Shown here: positions 37,925 through 51,869 of the stretch, piece after piece
How positions within the stretch are numbered: the stretch's first letter is position 1
Layout: each line of letters starts with the position of its first letter
Source of the DNA: Rhizopus arrhizus
Lineage: Eukaryota; Mucoromycota; Mucoromycetes; Mucorales; Rhizopodaceae
NCBI GenBank assembly: GCA_024220505.1
Contig: JAKZZE010000009.1
Location: 1,002,001 to 1,066,000 of the forward strand
DNA length: 64,000 nucleotides
Reading direction: 5' to 3'
The notes under the pieces: model-generated
Told to the model about the DNA's origin: nothing
The model's database searches: none
Seen by the model: the letters and a program-made list of their open reading frames with translations, nothing else
Translations under genes and position numbers: made by a program

Positions 37925-38302
37925 TTTTTCTTTTAAACTTACTTTTACATACTGGCCAAAACTATTCAATTGGGTTGAGCTCATAGGAGTAATCCGGAAG
38001 ATAGACACAGCCTTAACCAAGCTGCTCAATATCTTTTGGTATCAGCATTCTTATGAATAGGAGCATTGCTCATAACAATGTAATTGTTCTTAAACTGCTC
38101 ATGCTGATCCAAAATATCAAGGGCACTTGCAATAGAATTAAAATAGTGTCCAGTAACAGTTCCACCTTTGGTATTTTCAACAGCCTGAGTACCACCCGCT
38201 ACCTTTCTCTTCTTCGAAGAGACTGGTTCTCTTGGTCTTCTTTAATATCTATTACGCAGTAAGGAGAGAAAGCACCTAAAATAGATATTGTTTTGATCTT
38301 TG
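37925..38302 (-). pseudogene. Dead Tc1/mariner (IS630-type) transposase fragment
   Basis: Read on the minus strand in three frames: SILGAFSPYCVIDIK; then RPREPVSSKKRKV and GGTVTGHYFNS with NNYIVMSNAPIHKNADTKRY followed by a stop; then CVYLPDYSYELNPIE, a stop, FWPVCKSKFKRKK. YIVMDNAPIH and LPPYSPELNPIEQFW are hallmark Tc1-type DDE motifs; here the catalytic Asp of MDNAPIH is Ser and the Gln after NPIE is a stop codon. At least two stops and two frame changes show it cannot work. The N-terminal DNA-binding part was not found. Confidence 0.85.
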
Positions 38303-39033
38303 TCTTGGGTACATATGTAAAAGCACAACTCCTCCTCCTCCCCCCTCTTTTTCTACTATGCTACAGAGCGTCTCATGTTCATTTCGTTCTATTCATTTAT
38401 TGATACATTCATAATTATGTTTATCCATTAGCTTTGTTTTAATATATTCCATAACAAAGAATAAACAATGCTATTGTAATCCTTTAAGAGAATTGGTAAC
38501 CAAAATAAGTTATAAGCAATAGGACCTTTTTAATAGAAGAAAGATAACTATCAGTTGTACATGATTATTATTTCTGGTTTGAGAAGTTACGTCTTCATTT
38601 CTTTGGCTTGATGCAGAATAATTGTGGCTTTTTACTATTTGGATTTTGGATAGGGGTTGATGGCTTGAGTGTTTGTTTAGGTATTTTATATTTTGACGAT
38701 CTATTAACAAGTGTTCCTGTTGAGTTCTTTCAATATCTAACTTTTGTTTCTCTACTCAGAGTATTACTGCTGAAACTATTGATTAAAATAATAATAATCA
38801 AAGTGATGTTATGACCCAAAAACATTGTTAGTATCAACTCTATGAATAAAGGAACAGAAACTACCTACTAGTTTTTTTCTTTTATCATATGTACTCACTA
38901 TTGCTATTATTCTTATTCTATCTTTTGCACCAATTTTTCTTCTACTTTTTCTCAACATTTTTTCTTGCTTCTACGCTAAATTTATTTTTATTTTATTTGC
39001 ACGAATTTTTTTTGGAATAAAGTGTATCAGTAA

Positions 39034-39678
39034 TTAACTCTTACTCTTCCCGAAGATGCTCTGTTACACCATCTTCTTCCACATATCCGCCAGCTCCGAA
39101 GCCACTTCCAATGGTACAGACTCTCTAGGTCTCCCATTTGGAAGAGATGCCTCCCTGACCCTGAGTCTCTGGATCGTCGCTCTTTAAAGTTGATACAACG
39201 AGACTACCTTCAAGGCAACCTCGATAATAAACGTTCCACGCATGCCTCCGTTCTCCTTCAACACTGCCGCCCAACTATCTCTCTCGACCCTGTCCTATGG
39301 CTACCTATGTCCAAGTCTGAAAGAAGTCGTTGCATACGTTGGCGTCTTGGCTGGCTCCCTGGTGGTCGATACAAAGCCTGCCCTCGGCACCCTGGCCAAC
39401 CCTTCACAAAAGCTCATACCATTCATTGTCTCCAGATGCACCGTAGACTCATGATGCCCGAAACCATCTCTGACCCATTGTCCTTCCTTTTAAATATGCT
39501 ACCTACCAAGAAACCTCGCTCTCCTAACACAACACTCTCGTGGACCATTCGCTGGCCAACTATATGCAGAATCCTATATGAACTCGATTACCTATATCAC
39601 ACTAAGATCCCACCTACTCCGCCCACTTACCTTGGACAAAGACTCTTAGAATGGCTACCCTCTTTTCCTTCTCACTAG
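39034..39678 (+). pseudogene. LINE ORF2 C-terminal fragment
   Basis: An open frame of about 214 codons with no start of its own. It reads EDALLHHLLPHIRQLRSHFQ, RCIRWRLGWLPGG, a cysteine/histidine cluster (CPRHPGQPFTKAHTIHCLQM), DPLSFLLNMLP, RWPTICRILYELDYL and LLEWLP before a stop. This is the basic and C/H-rich tail found after the reverse transcriptase in fungal LINEs. Everything upstream (endonuclease and reverse transcriptase) is absent, as expected for a 5'-truncated insertion. It is GC-richer than its surroundings, which fits a recent or foreign insertion. Confidence 0.8.
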
Positions 39679-39787
39679 TGTGTTTTACACTTGATCCCAT
39701 TCACTTTTTCCAAAGCATTTTTACCCTTGATCCCAAAAGGGTTTTTTAGTCACCACTATCCTTCCTTTATGAACTGCCTCGGACGGA

Positions 39788-39855
39788 AAAGATGTAATAT
39801 TACAATCGTGCGCCCAATAGAGGTTTAATTATTTATAAATAAAAATCTATTTAAT
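39788..39855 (-). repeat. Right 68-bp inverted repeat
   Basis: Partner of 37622-37689; 66 of 68 positions match after reverse complementing. It begins directly after the 3' flank of the LINE fragment. Confidence 0.85.
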
Positions 39856-41238
39856 ATCAGTAATTAAATAAAATTGTTATGCTTATAAATAAGTACATAA
39901 TTCTTGTCACTTAGACATAAAATATATTTAAAGTATATTGTTAATAGTGCTTCAAAGGCTATAGCTATAGCATATGTGCACGGTTTGAATATTTGGGTAC
40001 GTACCTCAGATAAAATTGGCCTTTTTTGTTGATCACTTGCGTATAGTTTACTAACTGATAAATATAATAACTGAACTGTTGTTTAGATGTAAACTTATAT
40101 ATATCTTCATGCTCATTATGATGAACATAGTAGTTTACAAGCAGCTGGTTCCCTAAAGGCAATATATTGGATATTTTCATTTGCCTTCAAACTCAATTTA
40201 GTTTTACTTTTATCGAAGGAAAATGCTTGTTTCGAATTTATAATATTCCATATTTCATTATTCATTTTTATTTTGCAAACATTTTTTATTGTATGCCATA
40301 ATAGTTTTTGGATGATAAATCCGAGAACGAATAGATCAAATAAAGATAGCGTACTCTACTAAATCAATGTCTTTCCCCTAGCCTTCCAGTTCCCATAAAA
40401 ATCAGTAGTAAATTACTGCTAAACTGTAATTCAGGTAATTGCCATTAATTATTGCAGTGGGACTCACAATAGGTTGTACTATATTTGCTCGAAAGTCGTG
40501 CGAATCAAGCTAAAACTTATTATTTCTTTAGCTTCTGCACATTTGAGGTTTTTCTTTTATATATATGTATATGTTTTCCATAAAGATATTGTCAAATTCT
40601 TACCATAAGTTGCATTAAATTACTTTTATAGACCTCTCTTCCCAATTAAATTAGCATAAGTATTTAATCGTCTAGCTATAGTATAATTAACAGCTACTTC
40701 ATTTAAATTAAAATTTTCCCATTTAATTATATCTTTTTCTTCAGATACAAAATGATTATTTCCATCAAACTTTTTTTTGCAAACTCCTTGTATTTTTATT
40801 GCGGAATCCTGATTTGCGGTTGATAGAGAACAAATAATAATAATAAAGAGCCAAGTAAATTACGAGCTTTGTTGGACGTAGGTATTTTATTAAGCAAATG
40901 GCATGCATAAACAAATCAGAAACATGCTTTTAGACTATCAGCCAATTTAGATGTATATCCAATTTGAAACTTTTTGGCAATTTTTTTTATGAATGAAACA
41001 AATTTTATTTGTAATTAATATTCCAAATGCTTTTCATTATAATCATTATGAAAAATAGTAAAGCTTTGTTCTAAAACTTATGTTACATTTTTTAACTTTT
41101 CTGACAAGCTAAGGAACACTACCAATAAAACTCCGTCATGTGGCTTATCAGTGACTATGAGTTCTTTTTTACACTTATTTTTCCATACTGTTTTTTTTTT
41201 TTTTTCTTTATTTTTTCTTTTTTTTTATATATTCAAGC
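39856..41238. other. Intergenic with two unassigned minus-strand coding-like pieces
   Basis: Two pieces look protein-coding on the minus strand. One at 40823-40626 has a hydrophobic lead (WLFIIIICSLSTA) followed by IKIQGVCKKKFDGNNHF and VAVNYTIARRLNTYANL, which would suit a secreted protein. The other at 40180-39965 contains LLVNYYVHHNEHEDIYKF. The sequence between them has no clear splice chain. They may be the two ends of one decayed secreted-protein gene. No family is assigned. Confidence 0.3.
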
Positions 41239-43429
41239 ATGTCTAAATTCAACAATAAGGAAAAAAAGCCTGTTACAAAAGATCCACGTTTCGCAAGCGT
41301 CCACAATGATCCTCGATTTCTGAGACCAAAGAAGAAGGATATGAAAGTGACTATTGATAAACGATTTGCTTCCATGATGAACTCTACTGAATTCAGTGAC
41401 GCTCGTATGTTCAACGTTTAATTTGTCTATAATACATAAGTATAACTAACATAGCCTCGTAGCTCGTGTGGATAAGTATGGTCGCAAATTAAAGCAAGAC
41501 ACTGCCGAAAAACAACTTAAACGTTATTATAAATTGGAGCACGAAGAAGAAGACGAGTCAGAAGAAGATAAAACGTTGGAAGAATTAGAAAAAGAATTAG
41601 CTGAGGATGAAGAGAATATATTAGACGAGAAGTTAGCCGCTGGCTATGATCCAATGCGTGGTCGAGGAGAAATTTCTTCTTCAGAATCAGACGACGAAAG
41701 TGATGATGAGGAAGATTTGGAGAGTGAACCTGATGAATTGGACTCTATTCAAGTAAGAAAACAATTTTTATTATTTATTATTCAAGCTAAAAATGCTGTG
41801 ATGTTTAGCGTATCCAAGAAGGGGATGAAACAAGTAGATTGGCTCTTGTTAACATGGATTGGGATAAGATCAAAGCTGTTGATATTTTAAAGGCCTTGAA
41901 TGGCTTTAAGCCTGATACAGGCATCATAAAGAGTGTGACAATCTATCCTTCAGAATTTGGTAAAGAACGCTTGGCTTCAGAAGAAATTCACGGTCCTCCT
42001 AAAGATATATTCAAAAAGAAAGAAGAAAGCGAAGACGAAGACGAAGATGATAATGAAGTAACAGAAGAAACTATTATCAAAAACCAATTAGAAGAAGGAG
42101 ATGGGCGAGATTTTGATCAAGAGGCACTTCGCAAATATCAGCTTGACCGACTCAAATATTACTACGCAGTCATAAAATGTGATAGTGCTCAAACAGCTAA
42201 AGTGATTTACAAGAGCTGCGATAACACGGAATATGAAAGCAGTGCTAATTTTTTTGATCTACGCTATATACCCGAAGACATGACATTTGATGATGAACCT
42301 AAAGACAAAGCCACAGTGGTACCCGATAACTATACACCGACCAAATTTACAACAGAAGCATTGCAAAGAACAAAAGTCACTCTTACTTGGGATGAAGATG
42401 ATGTTGATCGTTATCATGTTACTAGACGTGATTTTACTCAAGAAGATTTGAAAGACCTTGACTTTGATGCTTATCTTGCATCTTCAGATGAAGAAGAGGA
42501 AGAAGAGAATGTGGATATGCTTAGAGAGAAATATAGAAAACTACTAGAGTCTAATAATGGAAATGCCTATGCAGACAAAGCAGATAGCGAGGAGGAGGAA
42601 GGAGATATGGAAATTACATTTACTCCTGGTTTGAGTGAAGCAGCAGGTGCAGCTGTTAAGAGTAAACAAGAACAGGATGATGATGAAGAGAATAAGGATG
42701 AAACATCTATAGAGAAATACATGCGTAAGGTCAAAGAAAAGAAGAGGGCAAAGAAAGCCTCTAAACAACAACCATCCAAACAAGAGGAAGAGGAATGTAA
42801 GTTCACAACAGATTTATTAAAACTCAACTAAATTATATTGTTATTTAGCTGATATAGACGGAGAAGCAGAGAACGACGCTTACTTTAAAGAGGCTATGTC
42901 TGAGATGGCAGCTGAAGGCTTTGTAGATACCGATAAGAATGACAAAAAGAAGAAAAAGAGGGCCTCTAAAGAAGAACGTGAACAAAAGGCCCGTGAACGC
43001 GCCGAACTTGAGTTGCTTATGGGCGAAGATGGTGAAAATGAAGGCTTTAATATGAAAGAAGTTTTGAAGAAAGAAAAAATGGAAAAGAAGAAGAAGAACA
43101 AGAAGAACAAAGGGAAAAAAGAAGATCAAACAGAAGATGAATTTAATATTGATGTTAATGATCCTCGTTTTGCTGCCATTCAAGACTCACATCATTTCGC
43201 TATTGATCCAACCAACCCACACTTTAAAAAGACAAAGAGTATGCAAAAATTGCTGGATGCTAGACATGCTAAAATGAAGCAAGATAACAAAGATAAAGAT
43301 GAATGGAAAAAGGAGAAAAATAAGCCGGCAAAAGATAACAAATCATCACTTCAGCAGTTGGTTGCTTCTGTTAAACGTAAAGGAGCCTTGAATAGCAATA
43401 CAGGTTCTGGCAAGCGTCAAAAAAATTAG
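41239..43429 (+). CDS. esf1: Esf1, 18S pre-rRNA processing factor
   Basis: Esf1 is a nucleolar protein of the early small-subunit processome. Four exons (41239-41404, 41463-41752, 41809-42796, 42849-43429) join in phase to 674 residues. Supporting motifs are KDPRFASVHNDPRFLRPKKK, DKRFASMM, VDKYGRKLK, the conserved block RLALVNMDWDKIKAVDILKAL and KSVTIYPSEFGKERLASEE, YYYAVIKCDS, ANFFDLRYIPEDM, and the C-terminal NUC153 segment DPRFAAIQDSHHFAIDPTNP with HFKKTKSMQKLL. Long Glu/Asp- and Lys-rich tracts separate these blocks, as is normal for the family. It converges with eL34, 75 bp between stops. Confidence 0.95.
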
Positions 43430-43504
43430 ATTTTCATATAATTTGTAATAAAAACCATTATTTTATTATTCGTTTTGTCTGGAAAAAAATCAAATAATAG
43501 ATAT

Positions 43505-43959
43505 TTATTGACCCTTAAGGACCTTCTTGACGATCTTCTGTTCTTCAATCAAGAAAGCACGAACAATACGGTTTCTGACACAGTGAGCACAGCGAGAACC
43601 ACCATAGGCACGGCTAACGGTCTTCTTGGTCTTGGAGACGGTAGCGAATTCACGAGGACGAAGAGCCTTGATCTATGTTATTATATAAATGAGTTGATCT
43701 AATTCATTACAAATGCTTAAAGAATAACCACTTACACCAGCGAGGGCTTCACCACAGTCACCACAGCGAGGAGCCTTGACAGGCTTCTTTTGGTAGTGGT
43801 AGACTAAGTTTCCACCTATAAGCGTTGTACATGAAGTTGTTAATTACGCAATGTTTCACTAGAATCGATCGAATATTTACCAGGAGTCTTGACAGCCTTG
43901 ACACGGTTGGAGCGAGTGTTGTAAGAGCAGCGGCGTCTGTAGGTGAGACGTTGAGCCAT
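43505..43959 (-). CDS. RPL34: 60S ribosomal protein eL34
   Basis: Three exons (43959-43881, 43815-43736, 43672-43505) join in phase to 108 residues. The start [18 protein letters not shown], the zinc-type cysteines (CGDCGEAL and [10 protein letters not shown]), [18 protein letters not shown] and the basic C-terminus match eL34 throughout. It is a structural protein of the large ribosomal subunit. Codon use is more GC-rich than that of neighbouring genes, as expected for high expression. Confidence 0.97.
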
Positions 43960-44560
43960 TGTGATCTTTTATAGATAAAAAAGTCAATTTCCATTCCACG
44001 TCAGAAAATAATATATTCTAATCCATGTGTTTTCCCCCACACTCTCCCATTAATCTTCCTCTCTGTGTATTTCTTATAAAGGATGGATGATCTTACCTAT
44101 GGTTTTGGGAAAAGAAGGATTCTTTGATATGCCTACTGCTTGCTCTTCAAAAGGATGAACTCTATTGCGAAGAACATAAAAGTCCGGTCCGGATCATGCC
44201 AACTCGTGCTTCTAATAAACAGGAATTTTTAATTTGACTAATTGTATTTTTACTTTCTTTCTTGAGAATTTTTGTTTGGCGATTTGCTATGAAAATATAA
44301 AATGAAAGAGCTTATTGATTTCATCAAATATTGATTAAAACAATGTATACAGATCATGGTACAATAAGAGGACAAAAACAACAACGATAGTAAAATATTT
44401 CTTTACGATGAAAAATGTTCTTTTCTTCGTACAAAGTATGAAGACTGTTATTATATGAATACTTTATTTCTTTTTCTCTTTTTTTTTGGAAACCGCTTTT
44501 CGTTTCTTTTTTTTCTTTTTTTTTCTTTTTTTTTCTTTTTCTTTCTCTGCTTTTTTCCAA
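43960..44560. other. Divergent intergenic region with pyrimidine tracts
   Basis: Lies between the starts of eL34 and the hotdog protein gene, so it should contain both promoters. A long T/C-rich tract (about 44466-44555) directly precedes the rightward ATG. No named element can be supported. Confidence 0.5.
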
Positions 44561-45435
44561 ATGAAGCTAATTGACTCAACTCAATCACCACTGGTATCAG
44601 CATTTTATGCTCATTTAGAAGCTACAATTGATCTGATACAAGTCATCCTTAGACTTGAATGGACAATCTTTATTCGATGTATTGCAGTTCTCGCTTTAGC
44701 GACTAGTGCTTACATCATATATATCATAATTACTTTGAGACATGGACTACACCCCTTATTAATTTGGGATAAACTTGGAAAACCAGTTGTTAAGCTTTTC
44801 CGACCTTGGACATTTTCCTACCTGCTGAGCCAAAGTGACCCTTACGCACGTTCCATTGGTAAACTTGAATATACGCGTTTTATATTAAATACTAACAATA
44901 AAATAGATATGCGGATTTCTACATTTTCAAAAGGATTTTGTACAGCGATTTTGCGGGTAAGTGTTCATGTATAACAGCAGGATTTTTCATTTTACTTGAC
45001 AAAACATATACCCAGGATCGTCGTCATACACACGACTCACAACAAGGGTAACAAAATATACCATACATCTCTATTTTAACTAATTAAACATAAGCAGAAT
45101 CCACAACACAGCCATTGCAACGTTTGCGGAGACAGTGGGTGGATTAACATTAATGAGCAATCTTAAAAAGAAAGACAGAGCAATATTAAAAAATATTAAA
45201 ATAGAAGTAAAACACGTACAAGCTTGTTTTTTATTTGTTTGTTTTATTAATGTTCAATATATAGTACAAAAAGAAAGCACGCGGGTTATTGACTGCTGGC
45301 TCGGATTATACACTTCCGAGCAATTTGGGAGAAGGAAACCATGACATCCAAAATGAAGTCGTTGTTAAAGATCGTATGCTAGATACGGTTGCTATTGCTT
45401 ATTTAACTTGGGCAGTTCAAACAAAAGAAGCATAA
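44561..45435 (+). CDS. Membrane-anchored DUF4442-type hotdog (thioesterase-like) protein
   Basis: Four exons (44561-44956, 45016-45047, 45098-45206, 45265-45435) join in phase to 235 residues. The N-terminal exon encodes a hydrophobic segment (FIRCIAVLALATSAYIIYII) that should span a membrane. The later exons give IHNTAIATFAETVGGLTLMS, LKNIKIEYKKKARGLLTAGS and VKDRMLDTVAIAYLTWAVQ, which match the pattern of DUF4442/PaaI-like hotdog folds (central helix with HNTA..T.AE..GG, then the Y.K.A.G.L.A strands). Hotdog proteins of this kind often act on acyl thioesters, but the substrate is unknown. The second exon is only 32 nt. Confidence 0.65.
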
Positions 45436-45547
45436 CTTTTACTTCCTATGAATAAAATGAAACGTTGCCAAAGGAAAACTTAACTTCCTTATAAATCAGT
45501 ATTCCCCTTATTTTTTTCTGTTTATTTTTTTTTTCTATCTTTTCTTC

Positions 45548-46727
45548 ATGACTGGAAATAATTTATTTCAACTGGCACAAATAGTAACAGAACTTCCACT
45601 TAATCAACAAATGCCCATTCCAAACAAAAATTGTAGTAATCTCGGTCGTCCACTAGCAACAAGAAAGGTATATATCTAAACTAATACGGAAACCCGAAAC
45701 ACCTAATTTTTCCTTGTTATCAAAAATTTAGAATGCATGCATTATATGCGCTGTTTGCTTTACATGCTCTGGGGTAAGGAATATAAGTATTAGGTGAATA
45801 TGAAGAAGATATTAATTTTTCATTTTCTAGTACTATGGTATAAACTGTCAATGCATCGAGATGCAGCCACGCCGAGGAAAGAATTTACCCCAAAACGGCC
45901 TCGATTCAAGGGCGAAAAAACTTAACAAACAAGATAAAGAGGATTATGAGTTCACAACAAGATGGCTAAGTGAATTTACACACAGTATTTACAGAGATGA
46001 AGAAAAAAGAATTTTGGGCTTAAAAGAAATGACGGAAGTATCACTCTGCAAGGCACATTCAAGTACTTTGTACAGGGCCAAAAAAAAGCATCAGCGAGGC
46101 AATCAAGACCTACCAATAAATACTGATTCTAACGGCACTACCTATTCAAACAATCACTCTCGATATTCTGAACTCGCAGCTAAACTACGCGATTTACCTT
46201 ATGAACAGCCACATGCACATCCTGATGCTTCACCGAGTTTTACGAAAAGAAAAAGAAGCGTTGAACCAAGCTTGAGCATATCTACTCCTTTATTAACCCA
46301 CAATATACCATACTTACTTGACACTCATCAAACGCCTTCTTACAGCTTTTCCTCACAGTTATTACCCCCACTGCGTAATAATTCATTAAATTCACTGACA
46401 TATAGTTTGCGGCACCAGCTTTCTTTTATGCAACAGCAGCCAATCATTGAAACTGTCTCACTTCGAAGTTTGAACAATAGCTCGACTTACTACATTCGTA
46501 ACTTAGCTATTACAGACACGTATACATTTCGCGATCTGCTATCGGAGATTGACTTATCAACACCACCACCACCAGGAAAGCGTATAGTGATATCAGATAT
46601 TTATAAAAAAAAGCTTTTCCCTCTTAATCAACCCATTAGGAGCGTCATTCCTAATCCAAATGATACGCATATTGAGTTCTATTTAGGTCTTTCCGATAAA
46701 GCGTCTATCGATTGGAATATTCTGTGA
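45548..46727 (+). CDS. Orphan protein with an N-terminal cysteine cluster
   Basis: Three exons (45548-45667, 45732-45773, 45831-46727) join in phase to 352 residues. Exon 2 (42 nt) and the start of exon 3 encode a dense cysteine block: NACIICAVCFTCSG followed by YYGINCQCIEMQ, i.e. C-x2-C-x2-C-x2-C then C-x-C, which suggests metal binding. The remainder is Ser/Asn/Leu-rich and mostly disordered, with two more ordered stretches near the end (TYTFRDLLSEIDLSTPPPPG and RIVISDIYKKKLFPLNQPI). I do not recognise a family. A regulatory, DNA- or RNA-associated role is possible but not shown by the sequence. Confidence 0.65.
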
Positions 46728-47299
46728 GTTACTCATGCATTAAATACAAATAAAGACAATCCTATCTCACTTATTTCATTATCTTCTCTATAAAAAAAAA
46801 TCTAAAATATTGTTTATCTTAGGAATCAAATCCTTCATTATTTCTCATTCATTGTCATTATTTCAAATGCACAACTTAACTAGGAAAAATCAAGTAATTA
46901 TCTGTAGCACTAAAGGCACTTTTGTATTTAAAGTAATTCTTTTTTTTTTTGTAGCATTATAAAATCAACTCTTTCAAAAGGAAATGCATCCCTCAAAAGG
47001 GACAGGCTCGATCTTGACTATTATATTCAATCGTTTACACTGTTTCTTTTGGTTCACATCGTTGGCAACCTGTGACTTCTACTATATTATATTAATAAAA
47101 AAATGGAAGCATTTCTATGGTATTTGACTCTCAGTCACTGTATTTTGATGACGTATAATTTGAGCGTGGCTACTTTATTTGTTTTTCGGACTCCTAAGTT
47201 ATTATTACGTCATTTGGTATTGGTTTAAGTTTGCGAAATAATTTACGCTGAATCCTAAACGGTCAATTTTCTTTTTTAAACCTTTTGTGAAAAATAATA
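46728..47299. other. Intergenic upstream of the PRP4-type kinase
   Basis: AT-rich sequence with TTTATTT words and a repeated GACTCxxAGTCA-like word around 47128. A TTACGTCA-type word at 47206-47213 resembles a CRE/ATF site, which is weak evidence alone. Confidence 0.4.
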
Positions 47300-49586
<2,287 letters not shown>

Positions 49587-49889
49587 TTTTTTACACTGCA
49601 TGTACTTTTGTCTTTTTCCACCCCCCCCCTTTCATTTTTTATTTGAATTAAATTTTTTGTATTTTGCATAAATTAATGTGAAAGAACCTTTTAAATGCAT
49701 TAAGCATAAATTGCTAATTGCAATTAGAGAAATGCTCATTTTCGGTGATTTGTATCAAGTGAGGTAAATCATGTACTCAAAAAAGAAACAACCTACACTA
49801 ATTCCGCTAGAAAATAAGTGCTGTGACATACTTTTTCACTGTCCCCTTTCTACAACTCTTTTATACTTGTTCTTTTTTGTATATAAAAT
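49587..49889. other. Short intergenic region
   Basis: Contains an interrupted C-run (about 49621-49629) in the 3' flank of the PRP4-type gene and the presumed promoter of the methyltransferase gene. Nothing else is seen. Confidence 0.5.
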
Positions 49890-51446
49890 ATGGGTTCGAA
49901 TGTTCCAGGGGTAGAACACAAAGATCCACAATATTTTGGATATTACGCCATGCTTCAACATCAGGTAAGTTTAAAATTCTATTCTTTTTTTTTGGGAACA
50001 GTTTATAAAAGGATAATCAGTTTTGACATGAACATGTACATATAGCAAAATATGCTGCAAGACACTGTTCGCACTTCAACTTATCGTTCTGCTATCTTAT
50101 TAAATGGGCCAAACAATTTTAAAAACAAAAAGATATTAGATGTAGGCTCAGGTTCGGGCATACTTTCTTATTTTGCTGTACAAGCTGGTGCAGAAAAGGT
50201 ATATGCCGTAGAGGCTTCAGGTATGGCCAACAAAATGAAAAAATTGGTTACTGCTGCTTCAAAAGATGGCAAGAATGTGTTTTTAAAAGATAAAATAGAA
50301 GTTGTTAATGGTATAAAGCATGAATGATATTTATAGGAGCAGACTTCTAAATATTTCTTATCATATAGCCAAGATTGAAGATCCTGACTTGTCTATTCCT
50401 CGAGTTGATACTATAATCTCTGAGCCAATTGGAGTACTCCTTTTTCACGAAAGAATGGTAATACATGACATAGAGTAATCTCTTAATAAGGAAATTCTTA
50501 TTTTGAAGATTAGTTAGAAAGTTATATACATGCTAGAGACCATTATTTGAAACCTGGAGGGGCATTATTCCCTTCTAAAGGTAATATATATCTTGCCCCG
50601 TTTACTGATGCTGTTCTTTGGAGTGAAACAATGGGAAAAGCCCGCTTTTGGTAGGGAATAATGAAGATAAATATTCATCATTTATTCATCATTTCAATCA
50701 GGCAGCAGCAATCATTTTACGGTATTGATTTAACATCACTTTATAAAGACGCTTGCGATGAGATGTTTGGAATGCCTGTTGTTGGACATTTTGACCCTCA
50801 TAGTTTAATTACAACCCCTACTGCTCTTAATGGATTTCCTGTTGATTTTTCCACTGTGACAATTCAGGAATTACAGGATATTACAATGCCCTTCGCATGG
50901 ACCGCACAATATACAGGCTTAATACATGGTATCGCTGGTTGGTTTGACCTTGTGTTTGCTCCTCCTCCCTATGATCAAACCGATGCTGCTAATGTAGATA
51001 CAGTAGTTGAGATGTCTACCGGTCCTGCAGCTGAGCGCACACACTGGCAACAAGTACGATTCTTGTTTAAGGAGCCCTTGGCTGTCAATGCGGGTCAAAA
51101 AATTCGCGGTTGGATGCGCTGTATTGTTAATGACATGCGTAGCTATACAATCTACGTTGAAGCAACGACACTAGACAGTCAAGTATTGAGCGATCCCACT
51201 ACATTAGGAAAGGGTGATACATTTAAGGAAACCTCAAACGATTCGCCTTTGTTACGTCGCGGTATTTGGGAGCTTCATGAACAGACATATAATTACTCTT
51301 ATACACCTGGTGTGACGACTGAACGTGTGCCTGAACAATCATGTCTTTATGAACCTGAACCTTATCAAAATAGCACAGCTCACTCACAAGTTATTGACAT
51401 CGAAGCAATGAATGTTATGGACAATTATGAAGACTTTGTAAATTAA
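49890..51446 (+). CDS. Protein arginine methyltransferase, CARM1/PRMT4-like
   Basis: Type I arginine methyltransferases add asymmetric dimethyl groups to histones and RNA-binding proteins. Five exons (49890-49964, 50046-50310, 50369-50457, 50514-50650, 50702-51446) join in phase to 436 residues. Motifs: YFGYYAMLQHQQNMLQD before the core; SAM-binding ILDVGSGSGILSYFAVQAGA; VYAVEAS; the double-E loop as SEPIGVLLFHERMLESYIHA; LKPGGALFP; and the THW loop (ERTHWQQVRFLFKEP) with the beta barrel that follows. Substituting FHERMLESY for the LxNERMLESY of animal CARM1 is conservative. An N-terminal PH-like domain, present in animal CARM1, is absent. Confidence 0.92.
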
Positions 51447-51869
51447 AATATACATGTATATCATTTATAGAAAGTAATTGTGTTATATCCTTTTAAAAAT
51501 GACTAAAATGTGTTCATTTGTTTATTATTAAACATCCATAAATTCTATCCATTTCATATACTTCCATATATATAAATTGCTATGATAACTGTACACTACA
51601 ATAAGTTGAAATAAGTGGAAAAGAGGTAAGAAAAAGCGATGAAGAAACGTAACAAAATCAGAAAGAATTCAGAATAAAAATTGATAAGAAAAGAGACCTA
51701 AATGAAAGAAAAGAAAGTATACAAATATATATAAAATAAAGCAGAAGTTATATACATCTTTGATTTTGCTTAGTAGATCTACATGAAAGAATAATCAATG
51801 TTTGTATAAAGTTGAAAATAATAATAAAAAAATGAGTAAAAATTCAAAAGCTACTATTATGTTCATCAC
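51447..51869. other. Intergenic, A-rich
   Basis: 3' flank of the methyltransferase gene followed by A- and GAAA-rich sequence. No gene is supported. Confidence 0.5.

Larger units (their letters stand above)
37622..39855. mobile_element. Decayed Tc1/mariner-type DNA transposon with nested LINE fragment
   Basis: A 2.2-kb unit bounded by near-identical 68-bp inverted repeats. Inside are a leftward broken DDE transposase (about 38302-37925) and, in the right half, a plus-strand LINE C-terminal fragment (39034-39678) whose 3' flank runs straight into the right inverted repeat. The transposase is dead, yet the repeats differ at only two sites. The exact outer ends and the target-site duplication were not identified. 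Confidence 0.65.

Noticed and set aside
43495..43702. Plus-strand frame opposite eL34
   Set aside because: It is a shadow of the highly conserved ribosomal protein on the minus strand.
49890..49910. tRNA box-B-like GGTTCGAAT sequence
   Set aside because: It lies in the first codons of the CARM1-like gene and no cloverleaf or box A can be formed around it.
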